Source: Aeromonas lacus (lineage in GTDB: Bacteria; Pseudomonadota; Gammaproteobacteria; Enterobacterales; Aeromonadaceae). From it: DNA of 64,000 nt. The notes below the pieces were generated by a model. It ran no database searches and had not been told where the DNA came from. It was given only the letters and a program-made list of their open reading frames with translations. Positions 44,371-53,607 of this stretch are shown here, piece by piece. Position 1 is the stretch's first letter. Each line of letters opens with the position of its first letter. Both the position numbers and the translations under genes were made by a program. The DNA lies in the NCBI RefSeq assembly GCF_000764665.1, contig NZ_JRGM01000154.1, forward strand, positions 50,582 through 114,581, written 5' to 3'.

Positions 44371-44907
44371 ATGACATCAACACAACCCGACATCAGACTG
44401 GATCCCGTCACCGATGCCGACCTGCCCCACATCTTCCGCGGTCTGTCGGATCCGCGGGTCGTCACCTACTATGGCGTCAGCTACGACAGCCTGACGGCGT
44501 GCCAGGCCCAGATGGACTGGTATGCCGAGCTGACCCGCAGCGGCCGCGGTGCCTGGCACCTCATTCGCGACCGGCGCTCGGGCGAGCCGCTGGGGGCTAT
44601 CGGCTACAACGATGCCGACCCGGCTCACCGGCGGGCCGAGCTGGGCTACTGGCTCTATCCCGAGCATTGGGGCAAGGGGGTGATGAGCGCGGCGCTGCAA
44701 CTGTGGCTGCCGCTCATTTACCGCACTACCGAGCTGCACCGGCTGCTGGCAGTGGTGGAGGAGCCCAACCTCCCCTCCGCCCGTCTGCTCAAGCGGGCCG
44801 GTTTTCACTATGAGGGCACGGCGCGGGAGTGTGAGCGCAAGGGGGATGGCTTCATCTCCCTGCGCCACTACGCCATCTTGCGCAGCGACCTGCCCGCAAG
44901 CCACTGA
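44371..44907 (+). CDS. GNAT acetyltransferase of the RimJ/RimL type
   Basis: A 178-residue protein of the Acetyltransf_3 group: IRLDPVTDADLPHIFRGLSD at the start, GEPLGAIGYNDADPAHRRAE in the centre, the acetyl-CoA loop region YPEHWGKGVMSAALQLWLPL, and NLPSARLLKRAGFHYEG near the end. It should transfer acetyl to an amine, possibly on a ribosomal protein N-terminus, a peptide or a small molecule. It lies 68 bases after the ABC-F gene with no clear terminator between, so the two are probably co-expressed. A terminator follows. Confidence 0.88.
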   Translation: MTSTQPDIRLDPVTDADLPHIFRGLSDPRVVTYYGVSYDSLTACQAQMDWYAELTRSGRGAWHLIRDRRSGEPLGAIGYNDADPAHRRAELGYWLYPEHWGKGVMSAALQLWLPLIYRTTELHRLLAVVEEPNLPSARLLKRAGFHYEGTARECERKGDGFISLRHYAILRSDLPASH

Positions 44908-44916
44908 CAGGCAACA

Positions 44917-44943
44917 AAAAGCCCCGCATGCGGGGCTTTTTTC
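44917..44943. terminator. Bidirectional terminator
   Basis: An 11-bp stem (44917-44927 with 44930-44940) is flanked by A and T runs and separates the GNAT gene from the convergent YjeH-like transporter gene. Confidence 0.88.
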
Positions 44944-44948
44944 GGGGG

Positions 44949-46226
44949 CTACTTGATGGCGCAAATATCGTCAGAGGTCAACAAGCGGCGTCTGCGCCGC
45001 CACAGCGAGAAGCCGCCGTAGCAAAAACTCAGCACCACCGCATAGAGCACCTGAGTGGCGAGCGCCACCAGCACCAGAGCGCAGAGCAGCACGCTCACCC
45101 CCGCCAGCCCCTTGCCCACCCCGCCGAGCAGGCGCCAGCCCGCCGCCATACAGAGCAGGTAGACCAGCACGAAGTTGCCGTTGGCGTAGCGGATCAGCTC
45201 ATCCAGCGGCAGTCGCAGCCAGATGATGAGGGTGATGCAGAGCAGGCAGATGGCGAGCACCAGAGTGAGTGCCCGCAGCGGTGCGCCGCGCGCGGTGAGC
45301 TGGGCCAGCGAAGCGGGCAGCTTGCCTTCCCGCGCCATGCTCCAGATCAGCCGGGCAAAGCCCTGAATGTAGATGTTGATGCTGGCAAAACAGGAGAGGT
45401 AACCGAGCACCGCCACCAGCCACTTGGCGGTGGGGCCGAACAGCAGCGCCAGCAGGGAGGGGATGGCGGTGGCGTTTTTCGCCTCATCGCCGTAGAGGCC
45501 GTACTTGAGCACCACCAGTGAGTGGATCCAGTAGATAAGCCCCGCCAGCAGCACCCCGCCGAGCAGGGCGATGGGGTAATCCCGCTCCGGCCGTTTGAAC
45601 TCCTCCCCCATGTGGGCGAAGGCTTCCAGCCCGACGAAACACCAGAACATCACCGCCAGCGCGGTGGCCATGGCAGGCCACTCGTCCGTCGTCGGCAGCG
45701 GCCGGGCCGCGTCACGCCAGCTCACCTCCCCTTTAAACCAGATAAGCAGGGTGAGCCCCAGAATGGCCAGCGCAATCAGCAGTTGCAGGTTGCCGGAGGA
45801 GCGCGCCCCGCGCAGCCCCAGCAGAAAGACCCCGAGCAGGGTGAGCAGCTGGATGGCCCAGAGGGTCCACTCCCCCATGTCGAACAGGGCATGCCAGAAA
45901 CCGGCGGCAATCATCAGGGCGGCGGGCAGGCCCACCGGCAGCACCGCCAGAAAGAGGAAAGCAGAGAAGCGCTCGGCGCCGTTGCCAAAAGCGAGGCCAA
46001 TCAGGTGTGGCGCACCACCCGCATGAGGATAGCGACGGCCGAGGCGGGCGAAGGTAAAGGCGATGGGCAGCACCAGCGCAATCAGCAGCAGCCAGGCCCA
46101 GAGCGAGGCCCCGCCCGCCAGCGAGGCAGCGGTCGCCGGCACCACGAAGATCCCGGTGCCGAGCAGCGAGGTGGCGAGCAGCCCCATCCCCTGCCAGAGC
46201 CCGAGATCCTTTTTCAACCCAGACAT
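44949..46226 (-). CDS. yjeH: YjeH-like amino acid exporter (APC superfamily)
   Basis: A 425-residue transporter with about twelve hydrophobic segments. Near-identical blocks to E. coli YjeH: LGLWQGMGLLATSLLGTG at the start, FCFVGLEAFAHM in the middle and GYLSCFASINIYIQGFARL later. E. coli YjeH exports methionine and branched-chain amino acids. The C-terminal tail is basic (WRRRRRLL). A LysR gene follows on the same strand, but its relation to yjeH is not evident. The symbol is by similarity. Confidence 0.88.
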   Translation of the reverse strand: MSGLKKDLGLWQGMGLLATSLLGTGIFVVPATAASLAGGASLWAWLLLIALVLPIAFTFARLGRRYPHAGGAPHLIGLAFGNGAERFSAFLFLAVLPVGLPAALMIAAGFWHALFDMGEWTLWAIQLLTLLGVFLLGLRGARSSGNLQLLIALAILGLTLLIWFKGEVSWRDAARPLPTTDEWPAMATALAVMFWCFVGLEAFAHMGEEFKRPERDYPIALLGGVLLAGLIYWIHSLVVLKYGLYGDEAKNATAIPSLLALLFGPTAKWLVAVLGYLSCFASINIYIQGFARLIWSMAREGKLPASLAQLTARGAPLRALTLVLAICLLCITLIIWLRLPLDELIRYANGNFVLVYLLCMAAGWRLLGGVGKGLAGVSVLLCALVLVALATQVLYAVVLSFCYGGFSLWRRRRRLLTSDDICAIK

Positions 46227-46327
46227 ATCCTTTTGTCCTGACTAAAAAAACATCCCGCCATGTTAGGCCTGCCCCGCCCTTTTGTTAAGCACGATGGTTA
46301 AGCGCGGTGGCGAGAATATGCAGCCTT

Positions 46328-47227
46328 TTATTCAGGCTCGGGCTCAGCTTGCAGGAATTCGGCCAGAAAATCCCCCAACAGGGTGATCTTGAGTACCTGC
46401 CGCCGCGCCGCCGGGTAGATAAAGTAGAGGGTCTTGGCCGGACTCTGATAATGGCCAAGCAGCGGCAGCAGACGTCCCGCAGCGATATGCTCACGCACCT
46501 GTCCGGCCGGCTGCAAGGTGATGCCGGCCCCAGCCAGTGCTGCCGTCAGCAGAGCCGGCCAGTGGTTGATGCGCAGGCGCGAGGCGACCCGCACCTCCTC
46601 GCTCTGGCCATCCTCGCCGACAAACTGCCAGCGCTCGTGCTCCCCCCAGTTGCCGTGCAGGCATTGATGGCGGGCGAGATCGGCCGGATGTCGGGGCACG
46701 CCGTGGCGATTGAGGTAGTCGGGGGATGCGCAGAGGCGGTAGTGCTGGGTCAGCAGCGGACGGGCAATAAGCGCCTCATCCTGCGGGCGCAGGGTGCGGA
46801 TGGCGGCATCGAACCCCTCCTCCACCAGATCGACCCAGCGCGGGGTAAGCTGCAGATCCACCTCCAGCTTGGGATAGCGGTCGAGAAATGCGGGCAACAG
46901 CGGCACCAGCCGGTGGTGGCCAAAGCTGAGGGGGGCGGCGATGCGCAGCCGTCCGGCCGGCTCGGCCAGCAGGTTCTGGGTGAGCGACTCGGTCAGCGCC
47001 AGCTCCTCCAGCACCCGCTGGCAGCGAGCGAGAAAGAGCTGGCCCAGCTCGGTCAGGGTCTGCTGGCGGGTGGTCTTGTGAAACAGCTTGCCCCCCAGCC
47101 ACTGCTCCAGCCCCAGCACATGCTTGCCCACCATCTGGGCGCTGATCCCCTCTTCGCTCGCCACCGCGCTGTAGGAGCCGAGATCCACCACCCGGGTGAA
47201 GATACGCATGCTGGTCAATCGGTCCAC
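46328..47227 (-). CDS. LysR-family regulator
   Basis: A 299-residue protein. The start is a GTG at 47227 with a strong AGGAGG site. The winged helix-turn-helix is at about 3-62 (MRIFTRVVDLGSYSAVASEE, then AQMVGKHVLGLEQWLGGKLF). The effector domain begins at about 90 with RLRIAAPLSFGHHRLVPLLP. It belongs to the DsdC/AaeR-like CrgA group by wording. It is divergent from the periplasmic metallohydrolase gene, with a 9-bp inverted repeat between, so that gene is the best candidate target. Effector unknown. Confidence 0.9.
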   Translation of the reverse strand: MDRLTSMRIFTRVVDLGSYSAVASEEGISAQMVGKHVLGLEQWLGGKLFHKTTRQQTLTELGQLFLARCQRVLEELALTESLTQNLLAEPAGRLRIAAPLSFGHHRLVPLLPAFLDRYPKLEVDLQLTPRWVDLVEEGFDAAIRTLRPQDEALIARPLLTQHYRLCASPDYLNRHGVPRHPADLARHQCLHGNWGEHERWQFVGEDGQSEEVRVASRLRINHWPALLTAALAGAGITLQPAGQVREHIAAGRLLPLLGHYQSPAKTLYFIYPAARRQVLKITLLGDFLAEFLQAEPEPE

Positions 47228-47286
47228 AACCCCTCCTTTTTGCCCGTTTCAAGGCCATTTGGCCCGCGACAAGGGCTCGGATTCAC

Positions 47287-47339
47287 AACCAAAAGTTTAG
47301 TAAGAAATGATTTTTAGCCAATTTATCGCACTTTTGGTT
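47287..47339. promoter_or_regulatory. Inverted repeat between divergent LysR and metallohydrolase genes
   Basis: AACCAAAAG at 47287-47295 and its exact reverse complement CTTTTGGTT at 47331-47339 enclose an AT-rich 35-base spacer. A possible -10 TATAGT for the plus-strand gene lies at 47345-47350. The position suits a looped or tandem operator of the LysR protein. Confidence 0.5.
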
Positions 47340-47383
47340 ACCAATATAGTGGCCAGCAACGCCACCAAACAGGACATATCCCC

Positions 47384-48406
47384 ATGAAAAGCACCTATCT
47401 GGCCGCCCTGCTGGTCGGTCTGCTGGCCACCGGTGTCAGCCAGGCGGCCGAAAGCAGCTTTATCAGCAACCACGATCAGGCCCCGGCCACGGCAACTCAA
47501 GCCCGGCCCGATATCTTCCGGGTCAGCCTGCTCGGCACCGGCACCCCGGTGCCCCAGATCAGTCGCGGCGGCTACAGCACTCTGGTCGAGGCGGGCAACC
47601 AGAAGCTGGTGTTCGACTTTGGCCGCAACTCCGCTACCCGCCTGTGGCAGCTGCATATCCCCATCGGCCGGGTCAACGCCTTCTTCCTCACCCACTTCCA
47701 CTCGGATCACACCAACGGGCTGGCGGATCTCTGGCTGACCGGCTGGCTGCAACCGGCCTATGGCCAGCGCCATGCACCGATGGAGCTTTACGGGCCCAAG
47801 GGCACCGATGCCCTGGCTCACGGCCTGCAGCAGGCCTACGCCACCGATATCGCTACCCGGGTCAAGGATGAGGGGACGCCGCTCGACGGGGTGAAGATCA
47901 ACAGCCACGAGGTGACTGCCGGGGTGGTCTACGACCGGGATGGGGTCAAGGTGACCGCCTTTGACAACGACCACGGGGTCAACATCAAGCCGTCGTTTGG
48001 CTATCGCATCGACTACCACGGCCACAGCGTGGTGCTCTCCGGCGATACCCGCTACAGCCCGCAGGTGGTGAAAGAGGCCAAGGGAGCGGATCTGCTGGTG
48101 CACTGCGTCTCCATGACCTCGGCCGAGCAGATGAAGGCCAACCCGGGTTACAAGGCGATCGCCGGTCACCTCGCCTCCCCCGAGCAGGCCGCCCGCGTTC
48201 TCAACGAAGCCAGACCGGCCCTGACCGTGTTCAGCCACATCGGGCTCAACGGCAAGATCAGGGTGAAAGATCTGGCGCAGGATCTGCGTGCCCGCTACAC
48301 AGGCCCCTTCGTCATCGGCAATGACCTGATGCAGATTGACCTGCCCACTACGCCCTCCGGCAAGGGCTACGCCCTCTGGCAGGCGGAGAATATCGACAAC
48401 AAATAG
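47384..48406 (+). CDS. Secreted metallo-beta-lactamase-fold hydrolase
   Basis: A 340-residue precursor with a signal peptide (LLVGLLATGVSQAAE). The metal motif THFHSDHTNG fixes the fold; further ligands are in LVHCVSM-type and SHIGLNG segments, and SGDTRYSPQVV carries the bridging Asp. The start LLGTGTPVPQISRGG resembles arylsulfatase and RNase Z-like members. An RNA substrate is unlikely for a periplasmic protein, so a sulfate ester or similar compound is more plausible. Its LysR neighbour is divergent. Confidence 0.88.
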   Translation: MKSTYLAALLVGLLATGVSQAAESSFISNHDQAPATATQARPDIFRVSLLGTGTPVPQISRGGYSTLVEAGNQKLVFDFGRNSATRLWQLHIPIGRVNAFFLTHFHSDHTNGLADLWLTGWLQPAYGQRHAPMELYGPKGTDALAHGLQQAYATDIATRVKDEGTPLDGVKINSHEVTAGVVYDRDGVKVTAFDNDHGVNIKPSFGYRIDYHGHSVVLSGDTRYSPQVVKEAKGADLLVHCVSMTSAEQMKANPGYKAIAGHLASPEQAARVLNEARPALTVFSHIGLNGKIRVKDLAQDLRARYTGPFVIGNDLMQIDLPTTPSGKGYALWQAENIDNK

Positions 48407-48497
48407 GTGACATGGATGCCGGTCAGTCATGGTCGGCATCCGCAATCGGCACCACAGGGCTATCTTTAAGAGGTGTTTGACCACAAGGAGTTATCTC

Positions 48498-49217
48498 ATG
48501 AGTCTGAATTGGAAGCACCTCGCCCTGGCCACCCTTCCCCTGCTCGGCATGTCGGCCGCTCAGGCGGCGCAGTTGACCAGCCTTGAATGGCCCCCCTACA
48601 CCAGTGCTAGCCTGCCTGAACAGGGCAAGACCAGTCAGGTGGTGACCGCGGCCTTTGCCCTGGCCGGCGACCCGCTGACCATCAAGTTCTACCCCTGGCA
48701 GCGCGCGGTGGACGAGGCGACAAACAACCCCGAGGTGCTGGGCTACTTCCCCGAGTATCTCGATCCCAAGAGCAGCTGCCTCTTCTCCGATCCCATCGGC
48801 CACGGCCCTCTCGGCTTTGCCCAGCGGGCCGATCAGCCGGTGAGCTGGCAGAGTCTGGACGACCTGAAGGGCAAGAAGATCGGGGTCGTCACCGGTTACG
48901 TCAACACCACCGAGTTTGACCAGAAGGTGGCCAGCAAGGCGCTCTCGGCCGATGCCACCACCTCGGATAGCCAGAACCTGCTCAAGCTGGGCAACGGCCG
49001 GCTCGATCTGGCGGTCATCGACCAGAACGTGATGACCTATCTGCTCGAGAGCGATCCCCACCTCAAGGGAGTCGCCGCCAACCTCGCTTTCAACAGCAAG
49101 ATCCTCGAAGACAAGTCGCTCCACGTCTGCTTTACCAACTCCGCCAAGGGCAAGGAGGCGCGGGACAAATTCAACAAGGCGCTGGCCAGCGACGAGGTGA
49201 AGAAGCTGATGAAGTAG
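48498..49217 (+). CDS. Periplasmic SBP_bac_3-type substrate-binding protein
   Basis: A 239-residue precursor with a signal peptide (LALATLPLLGMSAAQA) and an AAGGAG site before the ATG at 48498. The mature protein opens with LTSLEWPPYTSASLPEQG, the pattern of solitary SBP_bac_3 proteins, followed by PLTIKFYPWQRAVDEA and LKGKKIGVVTGY. No transporter genes adjoin. It may act as a receptor or with a distant permease. It follows the metallohydrolase gene, separated by about 90 bases. Confidence 0.85.
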   Translation: MSLNWKHLALATLPLLGMSAAQAAQLTSLEWPPYTSASLPEQGKTSQVVTAAFALAGDPLTIKFYPWQRAVDEATNNPEVLGYFPEYLDPKSSCLFSDPIGHGPLGFAQRADQPVSWQSLDDLKGKKIGVVTGYVNTTEFDQKVASKALSADATTSDSQNLLKLGNGRLDLAVIDQNVMTYLLESDPHLKGVAANLAFNSKILEDKSLHVCFTNSAKGKEARDKFNKALASDEVKKLMK

Positions 49218-49255
49218 CGCCGCCTTATTCGCTCATCGCCGCAAACCGCCATAAA

Positions 49256-49285
49256 AAAAAGCCGCCTCTTGCGAGGCGGCTTTTT
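49256..49285. terminator. Bidirectional terminator
   Basis: A 13-bp stem (49256-49268 with 49273-49285, loop TTGC) with long A and T runs lies between the convergent binding-protein and sdaC genes. Confidence 0.92.
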
Positions 49286-49309
49286 CATTCAACAGATTGA
49301 CCGGCGTTA

Positions 49310-50602
49310 TCAGGCAATCAGCTTGTAGATGATACCGGACATGGCGATCAGGCCGATGATGGTCACGAAGCCGTTGCTGATGTTGCCAGCGTATTTGCGC
49401 ATGGCCGGAACCTTGGCGATGGCGTACATCGGCATCAGGAACAGCAGCATCGCGATGATCGGGCCGCCCAGATCTTCGATCATGCCGAGGATGCTCGGGT
49501 TGATGGTAGCGATGGCCCAGGTGGTCAGGATCATGAACACTGCGGTCACTTTGTTCAGCTGCTTGACGTCAACGTTCTTGCCCTTCTCACGCAGTGACTT
49601 GGCCATCAGGCCGTTCATGCCCTCTTGCGCACCCAGGTAGTGACCCAGGAAGGATTTGCTGATGGCAACCATGGCGATCAGCGGAGCCACAGTGGCGATA
49701 ACCGGGTTGTCGAAGTGGTTGGCCAGATAGGACAGGATGGAGATGTTCTGTTCTTTGGCTGCAGCCAGGTCAGCCGGGGAGAGGCTCAGTACGCAGCTGA
49801 ATACGAAGAACATAACGGTCATCACCATCATGACGTGGGCGCCCAGCAGGATGTTGCTGCACTTCTTCTCGGCGTTCTCACCGTAACGACCTTTGTTATC
49901 CACCGCGAAGGAGGAGATGATCGGGGAGTGGTTGAAGGAGAACACCATTACCGGAATAGCCAGCCACAGGGTCTTGATGAAGTCGCCGTTGAAGGCATCA
50001 CCCAGCGCCGGAGCTTCAGTGATGATGGCACCGTTCCAGTGCGGGATCAGGTAGAGCGCCAGGCCCATCAGGGTGAGCACGAACGGGAATACCAGCACGC
50101 TCATCGCTTTGACGATAACCTGGCCGCCGAGGCGAACGATCGCCATCAGACCGAGGATCAGCGCCAGAGACAGGATGGCACGGGGAGGTGCAGTCATGCC
50201 CAGCTGGTGAACCATCAGGCTTTCGACGGTGTTGGTGATGGCTACTGAATACATCAGCAGGATCGGGTAGATAGCAAAGAAGTAGAGCAGGGTGATGAAC
50301 TTGCCTGCGGTCTTGCCGAAGTGCTCTTCTACTACTTCGGTGATGTCGCCATCACGGGTAGAACCGGACAGCACGAAGCGGGTCAGGCCACGGTGGGCGA
50401 AGAAGGTCAGCGGCAGGGCCAGGATCAGCATGGCAACCAGCGGCCACAGGCCACCTACACCGGCGTTGATCGGCAGGAAGAGCACACCGGCACCGATTGC
50501 GGTACCGTACAGGCCCAGCATCCAGACCACATCGGCCTTGTTGATGCCACGAGCGGCGTTGCTGGCTACACGACCATCAGCTGCAATATTCATGTCAGAC
50601 AT
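49310..50602 (-). CDS. sdaC: Serine transporter of the HAAAP family (SdaC-like)
   Basis: A 430-residue transporter with eleven or so transmembrane segments. Long blocks match E. coli SdaC, such as [31 protein letters not shown] and [16 protein letters not shown]. It brings in L-serine with protons. An AGGA site precedes the ATG. No serine deaminase gene is next to it, unlike in E. coli. The 494-base gap upstream (50603-51096) has an AT-rich half and a candidate plus-strand terminator. Confidence 0.93.
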   Translation of the reverse strand: MSDMNIAADGRVASNAARGINKADVVWMLGLYGTAIGAGVLFLPINAGVGGLWPLVAMLILALPLTFFAHRGLTRFVLSGSTRDGDITEVVEEHFGKTAGKFITLLYFFAIYPILLMYSVAITNTVESLMVHQLGMTAPPRAILSLALILGLMAIVRLGGQVIVKAMSVLVFPFVLTLMGLALYLIPHWNGAIITEAPALGDAFNGDFIKTLWLAIPVMVFSFNHSPIISSFAVDNKGRYGENAEKKCSNILLGAHVMMVMTVMFFVFSCVLSLSPADLAAAKEQNISILSYLANHFDNPVIATVAPLIAMVAISKSFLGHYLGAQEGMNGLMAKSLREKGKNVDVKQLNKVTAVFMILTTWAIATINPSILGMIEDLGGPIIAMLLFLMPMYAIAKVPAMRKYAGNISNGFVTIIGLIAMSGIIYKLIA

Positions 50603-50880
50603 AAGTTGTTCCTGTCATCTAGGAAAAATGGGATTCTTGTTCATTCGGGCCTTGGCCCGGTTCCATCTCCCTGGAACGCCTGCTCTTCTTCCCTGTAGCT
50701 CTCACGCCCCGGCAATCTGGTCATCACTCCATGTAACAACAAGAATGCAACAAACAACGGCATGAGTTTTTGACTCTGAGGGGGGACACCTGCTCGCCTT
50801 AACAACTCGACAACATGCGTCTCTCTCGATGGGGTGACTTTAATTAAATGACCTTATTAATCACAGCGTTTTTTTGAATT

Positions 50881-50952
50881 AATCAACCAAAGTTTGATTC
50901 GAGTCGCCTTTCGGACGACTAAGATCACACTCAAGGCGCCTTGTTGTGAGTT
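50881..50952 (+). ncRNA. Candidate 3' end of a small RNA, with terminator
   Basis: Three consecutive hairpins can be drawn on the plus strand: AATCAA with TTGATT (50881-50899), AGTCGCC with GGACGACT (50902-50920), and TCACA-CT-CAAG with CTTG-T-TGTGA (about 50925-50949), followed by eight T residues. No plus-strand gene precedes them, since sdaC runs the other way, so the terminator would end an independent short transcript begun in the AT-rich region near 50850. Alternatively the third hairpin is a regulator site. Low certainty. Confidence 0.35.
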
Positions 50953-51096
50953 TTTTTTAACATTTAAAATTAGTTTCACTGGATTCAATGAATTTTGATG
51001 ATTTACATTTTTAAAACAAGCAGCCGTTTTCGGGTGGATTGTATGCAGCATCCCCTTGGCGTACCCTTGTGATTCACGCCTTTTTGTTGACTCAAG

Positions 51097-52035
51097 ATGA
51101 CCATAACCCGTACCGATCTCGCCGAACTGGCGGTGTTTGCCGCCGTCGCCCGCCACCGCAGTTTCAGCAAAGCCGCCCTCGAACTCGGCGTCTCAGCCTC
51201 CGCCATCAGCCACAGTCTGAAGGGGATGGAGGAGCGACTGGGGGTACGGCTGCTCAACCGCAGTACCCGGGCCGTGGTGCCGACCGAAGCGGGCCAACGG
51301 CTGCTCAAGCAGCTGCTCCCCACCCTCAATACCCTGGAAGAGGCGCTCGCCGAGCTGGCCCGCAACAGCGATGAACCGGTGGGCAGGCTCAAGCTCTGCG
51401 CCCCGCGCAATGCCATCGACAGCCTGCTGGCACCGGTGCTCATCGACTATCTGGCCCGTTATCCGCGGATGCAGGTGGAGGTAGTTGAGCAGGAGTTGAT
51501 GCCGCGCATGATCGAGGATGGCTTCGATGCCGCCCTCTTTTACGGGGATCTGCTGCCCAAGGAGATGATCGCCATTCCACTCGGCCCGCCCCAGCGCTAT
51601 CTGGTGGTGGGCTCTCCCGCCTATCTGGCGCAGAACGGCACGCCGGAGCACCCGAGCGAGCTGAGCCGCCACGCCTGCATCGGCTATCGCCTCACCCCTC
51701 ACCACCACTACCGCTGGGCCTTTGCCGCCGATGGCAACCTGCTGGAGATAGAGGTAACCGGGCCACTCACCACCAGCACCCCGGCCCTCTATCTGGGTGC
51801 CGCCGAGGCGGGGCTGGGGCTGGCCTACTGCCTTGAGGAGGAGGTGAGCCAGAAGGTTGCGGAGGGGAGACTCATCACGGTGCTGGAGCCCTGGAGCCCC
51901 ACCTTTGCCGGCTTCTATCTCTTCTATCCGAGCCGCCATCAGCTTGGCAGCGGGCTGCGCATCCTGATCGACATGCTCAAGGCACACTATCAAAACAGCG
52001 GATTACTGAGTAACACTCAGCAATTCATCAAGTAG
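51097..52035 (+). CDS. LysR-family regulator
   Basis: A 312-residue protein. The winged helix-turn-helix is at about 8-65 (ELAVFAAVARHRSFSKAALE, SASAISHSLKGMEERLGVRL). The effector domain begins at about 95 (LKLCAPRNAIDSLLAPVLID) and includes GLGLAYCLEEEV near the end. The MATE efflux gene follows on the same strand after 73 bases, and sdaC is divergent upstream; either may be a target. Only a weak ribosome site is seen. Effector unknown. Confidence 0.9.
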   Translation: MTITRTDLAELAVFAAVARHRSFSKAALELGVSASAISHSLKGMEERLGVRLLNRSTRAVVPTEAGQRLLKQLLPTLNTLEEALAELARNSDEPVGRLKLCAPRNAIDSLLAPVLIDYLARYPRMQVEVVEQELMPRMIEDGFDAALFYGDLLPKEMIAIPLGPPQRYLVVGSPAYLAQNGTPEHPSELSRHACIGYRLTPHHHYRWAFAADGNLLEIEVTGPLTTSTPALYLGAAEAGLGLAYCLEEEVSQKVAEGRLITVLEPWSPTFAGFYLFYPSRHQLGSGLRILIDMLKAHYQNSGLLSNTQQFIK

Positions 52036-52108
52036 AAACCGGATTATCACCAAAAAAGTATTAATCTAGACTAACTGTTCGATAACCGAGCACATCGAGA
52101 GAACAGAT

Positions 52109-53521
52109 ATGTCTGCCTACTTCACATTACGGCAACGGGCCATGACCCGTCGCTTCTGGGCCTATGCCCTCCCTTCGATCCTTGCCATGCTGGTGTCCGG
52201 TGCCTACTACCTGGTCGATGGCATCTTCGTCGGCCACTATGTGGGGGCGGCCGGTCTTGCCGGCATCAATCTGGTCTACCCGGTCATCATGGTGCTGCTC
52301 GGTCTGGCCGCCATGATCAGCATGGGTGCCGCCACCGGCATCTCCTACCAGCAGGGTGCCCGCAACTTCGCACTGGCGCGCAAGACGCTGGTCAATGCCC
52401 TCTGGCTGCTGCTGGTGCTCGGTATTACCGCCCCCATCCTGCTCTATTACCTCCACACCGATATTCTGCTGGGGCTCGGCATCGAGCAGGGTACCGAGAC
52501 CTGGAAGCAGGCGAGTGACTATCTGCTCTGGATTGGCGGCGGGACCCTGCTGCTGGCAAGCAACCTGGCGGTGCCCTATCTGCTGCGCAACGACGGTCGC
52601 CCGAAACTGGCCATGGTGCTGGTGAGCAGCGGCGCCGTGCTCAACATCCTGCTCAACTACGTGATGGTGGCCAGACTGGGGCTGGGACTGATCGGTACCG
52701 CCCAGGCGACCCTGATGGCGGAAGGGGCGGTGAGCCTGATTGGCCTTGGCTACTTCTTTACCCCCTGGGCCCGGCTGCGCCTCGGTTGGCGCGACATGGT
52801 GCCAAGCCTGCCCACGGTGCCTAACCTGCTCTTTACCGGCCTGCCGAGCCTGATTGCCCAGTTCAACCTCGGCCTGCTGCTGATGCTGCACAACAGCCAG
52901 CTGATGGTGTATGGCAATGTGAAGGATCTCGCCGGCTTTACCGTGGCCGGTTACACCGAGGCGGTCTTTATCGTCATCCTGCAGGGGCTGGCCTTCGGCA
53001 TTCAGCCGCTCATCAGCAAAGCGGCCGGGGCCAAGCGCAATCGCGACCTCAAGTACCTGATGGAGATGGGGCTCAAGTTCACCTTCATCTACGGCATGCT
53101 GGTCTGGATCACCATCCAGCTGCTGCCCCAGCAGGTAGCCATGCTCTATACCGGCGATGACGACCCCGAGCTGCTGGCCGCCGCCGTCAGCAGTCTGCTG
53201 CTCAATCTGGGCGCCATTCCGCTGGAGGGGATCATCATGTTCGGCATCGTGCTGCTGCAATCCATGGCCCGTACCCGTCAGGCGCTGGTCATCTCGATTG
53301 CCAAGACCTTGCTGCTGCTGCCGCTCATCTTCCTGCTGCCGCTGCTGTGGGGCCGTGATGGGGTACTGATGGCCCAGCCGGCCACCGTGCTGCTGCTCAC
53401 CCTGCCGCTCTGCTGGCTGCTGTGGCGTGAATGGCTGCGCCTCAAGCGCGCCTGCGCCCCTATAGCAAAGCGCCGCGCCAAGCCGGCCAGGGCAGACGGG
53501 GCCATTCAGCTGGCTCGCTAA
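52109..53521 (+). CDS. MATE-family multidrug efflux protein
   Basis: A 470-residue protein with about twelve transmembrane segments in two related halves. MATE wording: FWAYALPSILAMLVSGAYYL, VDGIFVGHYVGAAGLAGINL in the first half, and AGFTVAGYTEAVFIVILQGL in the second. It resembles the MepA-like branch. It should export cationic compounds using a sodium or proton gradient. It is probably co-transcribed with the preceding LysR gene. The C-terminus is basic (IAKRRAKPARADG). Confidence 0.92.
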   Translation: MSAYFTLRQRAMTRRFWAYALPSILAMLVSGAYYLVDGIFVGHYVGAAGLAGINLVYPVIMVLLGLAAMISMGAATGISYQQGARNFALARKTLVNALWLLLVLGITAPILLYYLHTDILLGLGIEQGTETWKQASDYLLWIGGGTLLLASNLAVPYLLRNDGRPKLAMVLVSSGAVLNILLNYVMVARLGLGLIGTAQATLMAEGAVSLIGLGYFFTPWARLRLGWRDMVPSLPTVPNLLFTGLPSLIAQFNLGLLLMLHNSQLMVYGNVKDLAGFTVAGYTEAVFIVILQGLAFGIQPLISKAAGAKRNRDLKYLMEMGLKFTFIYGMLVWITIQLLPQQVAMLYTGDDDPELLAAAVSSLLLNLGAIPLEGIIMFGIVLLQSMARTRQALVISIAKTLLLLPLIFLLPLLWGRDGVLMAQPATVLLLTLPLCWLLWREWLRLKRACAPIAKRRAKPARADGAIQLAR

Positions 53522-53553
53522 ACTCTGCCCAAACCCTGCCTGTAATCGGCATA

Positions 53554-53584
53554 AAAAAACCGGCATCCCTGATGCCGGTTTTTT
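53554..53584. terminator. Bidirectional terminator between the MATE gene and budB
   Basis: A 14-bp stem (53554-53567 with 53571-53584, loop CCT) with A and T runs on either side. Confidence 0.93.
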
Positions 53585-53607
53585 CATCTCTCACTGCCCG
53601 AGCCAAC

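Noticed and set aside
50857..51156. 99-codon minus-strand frame upstream of sdaC
   Set aside because: It overlaps the start of the LysR gene, is AT-rich and has no ribosome site; the hairpins and T run on the plus strand explain the region better.
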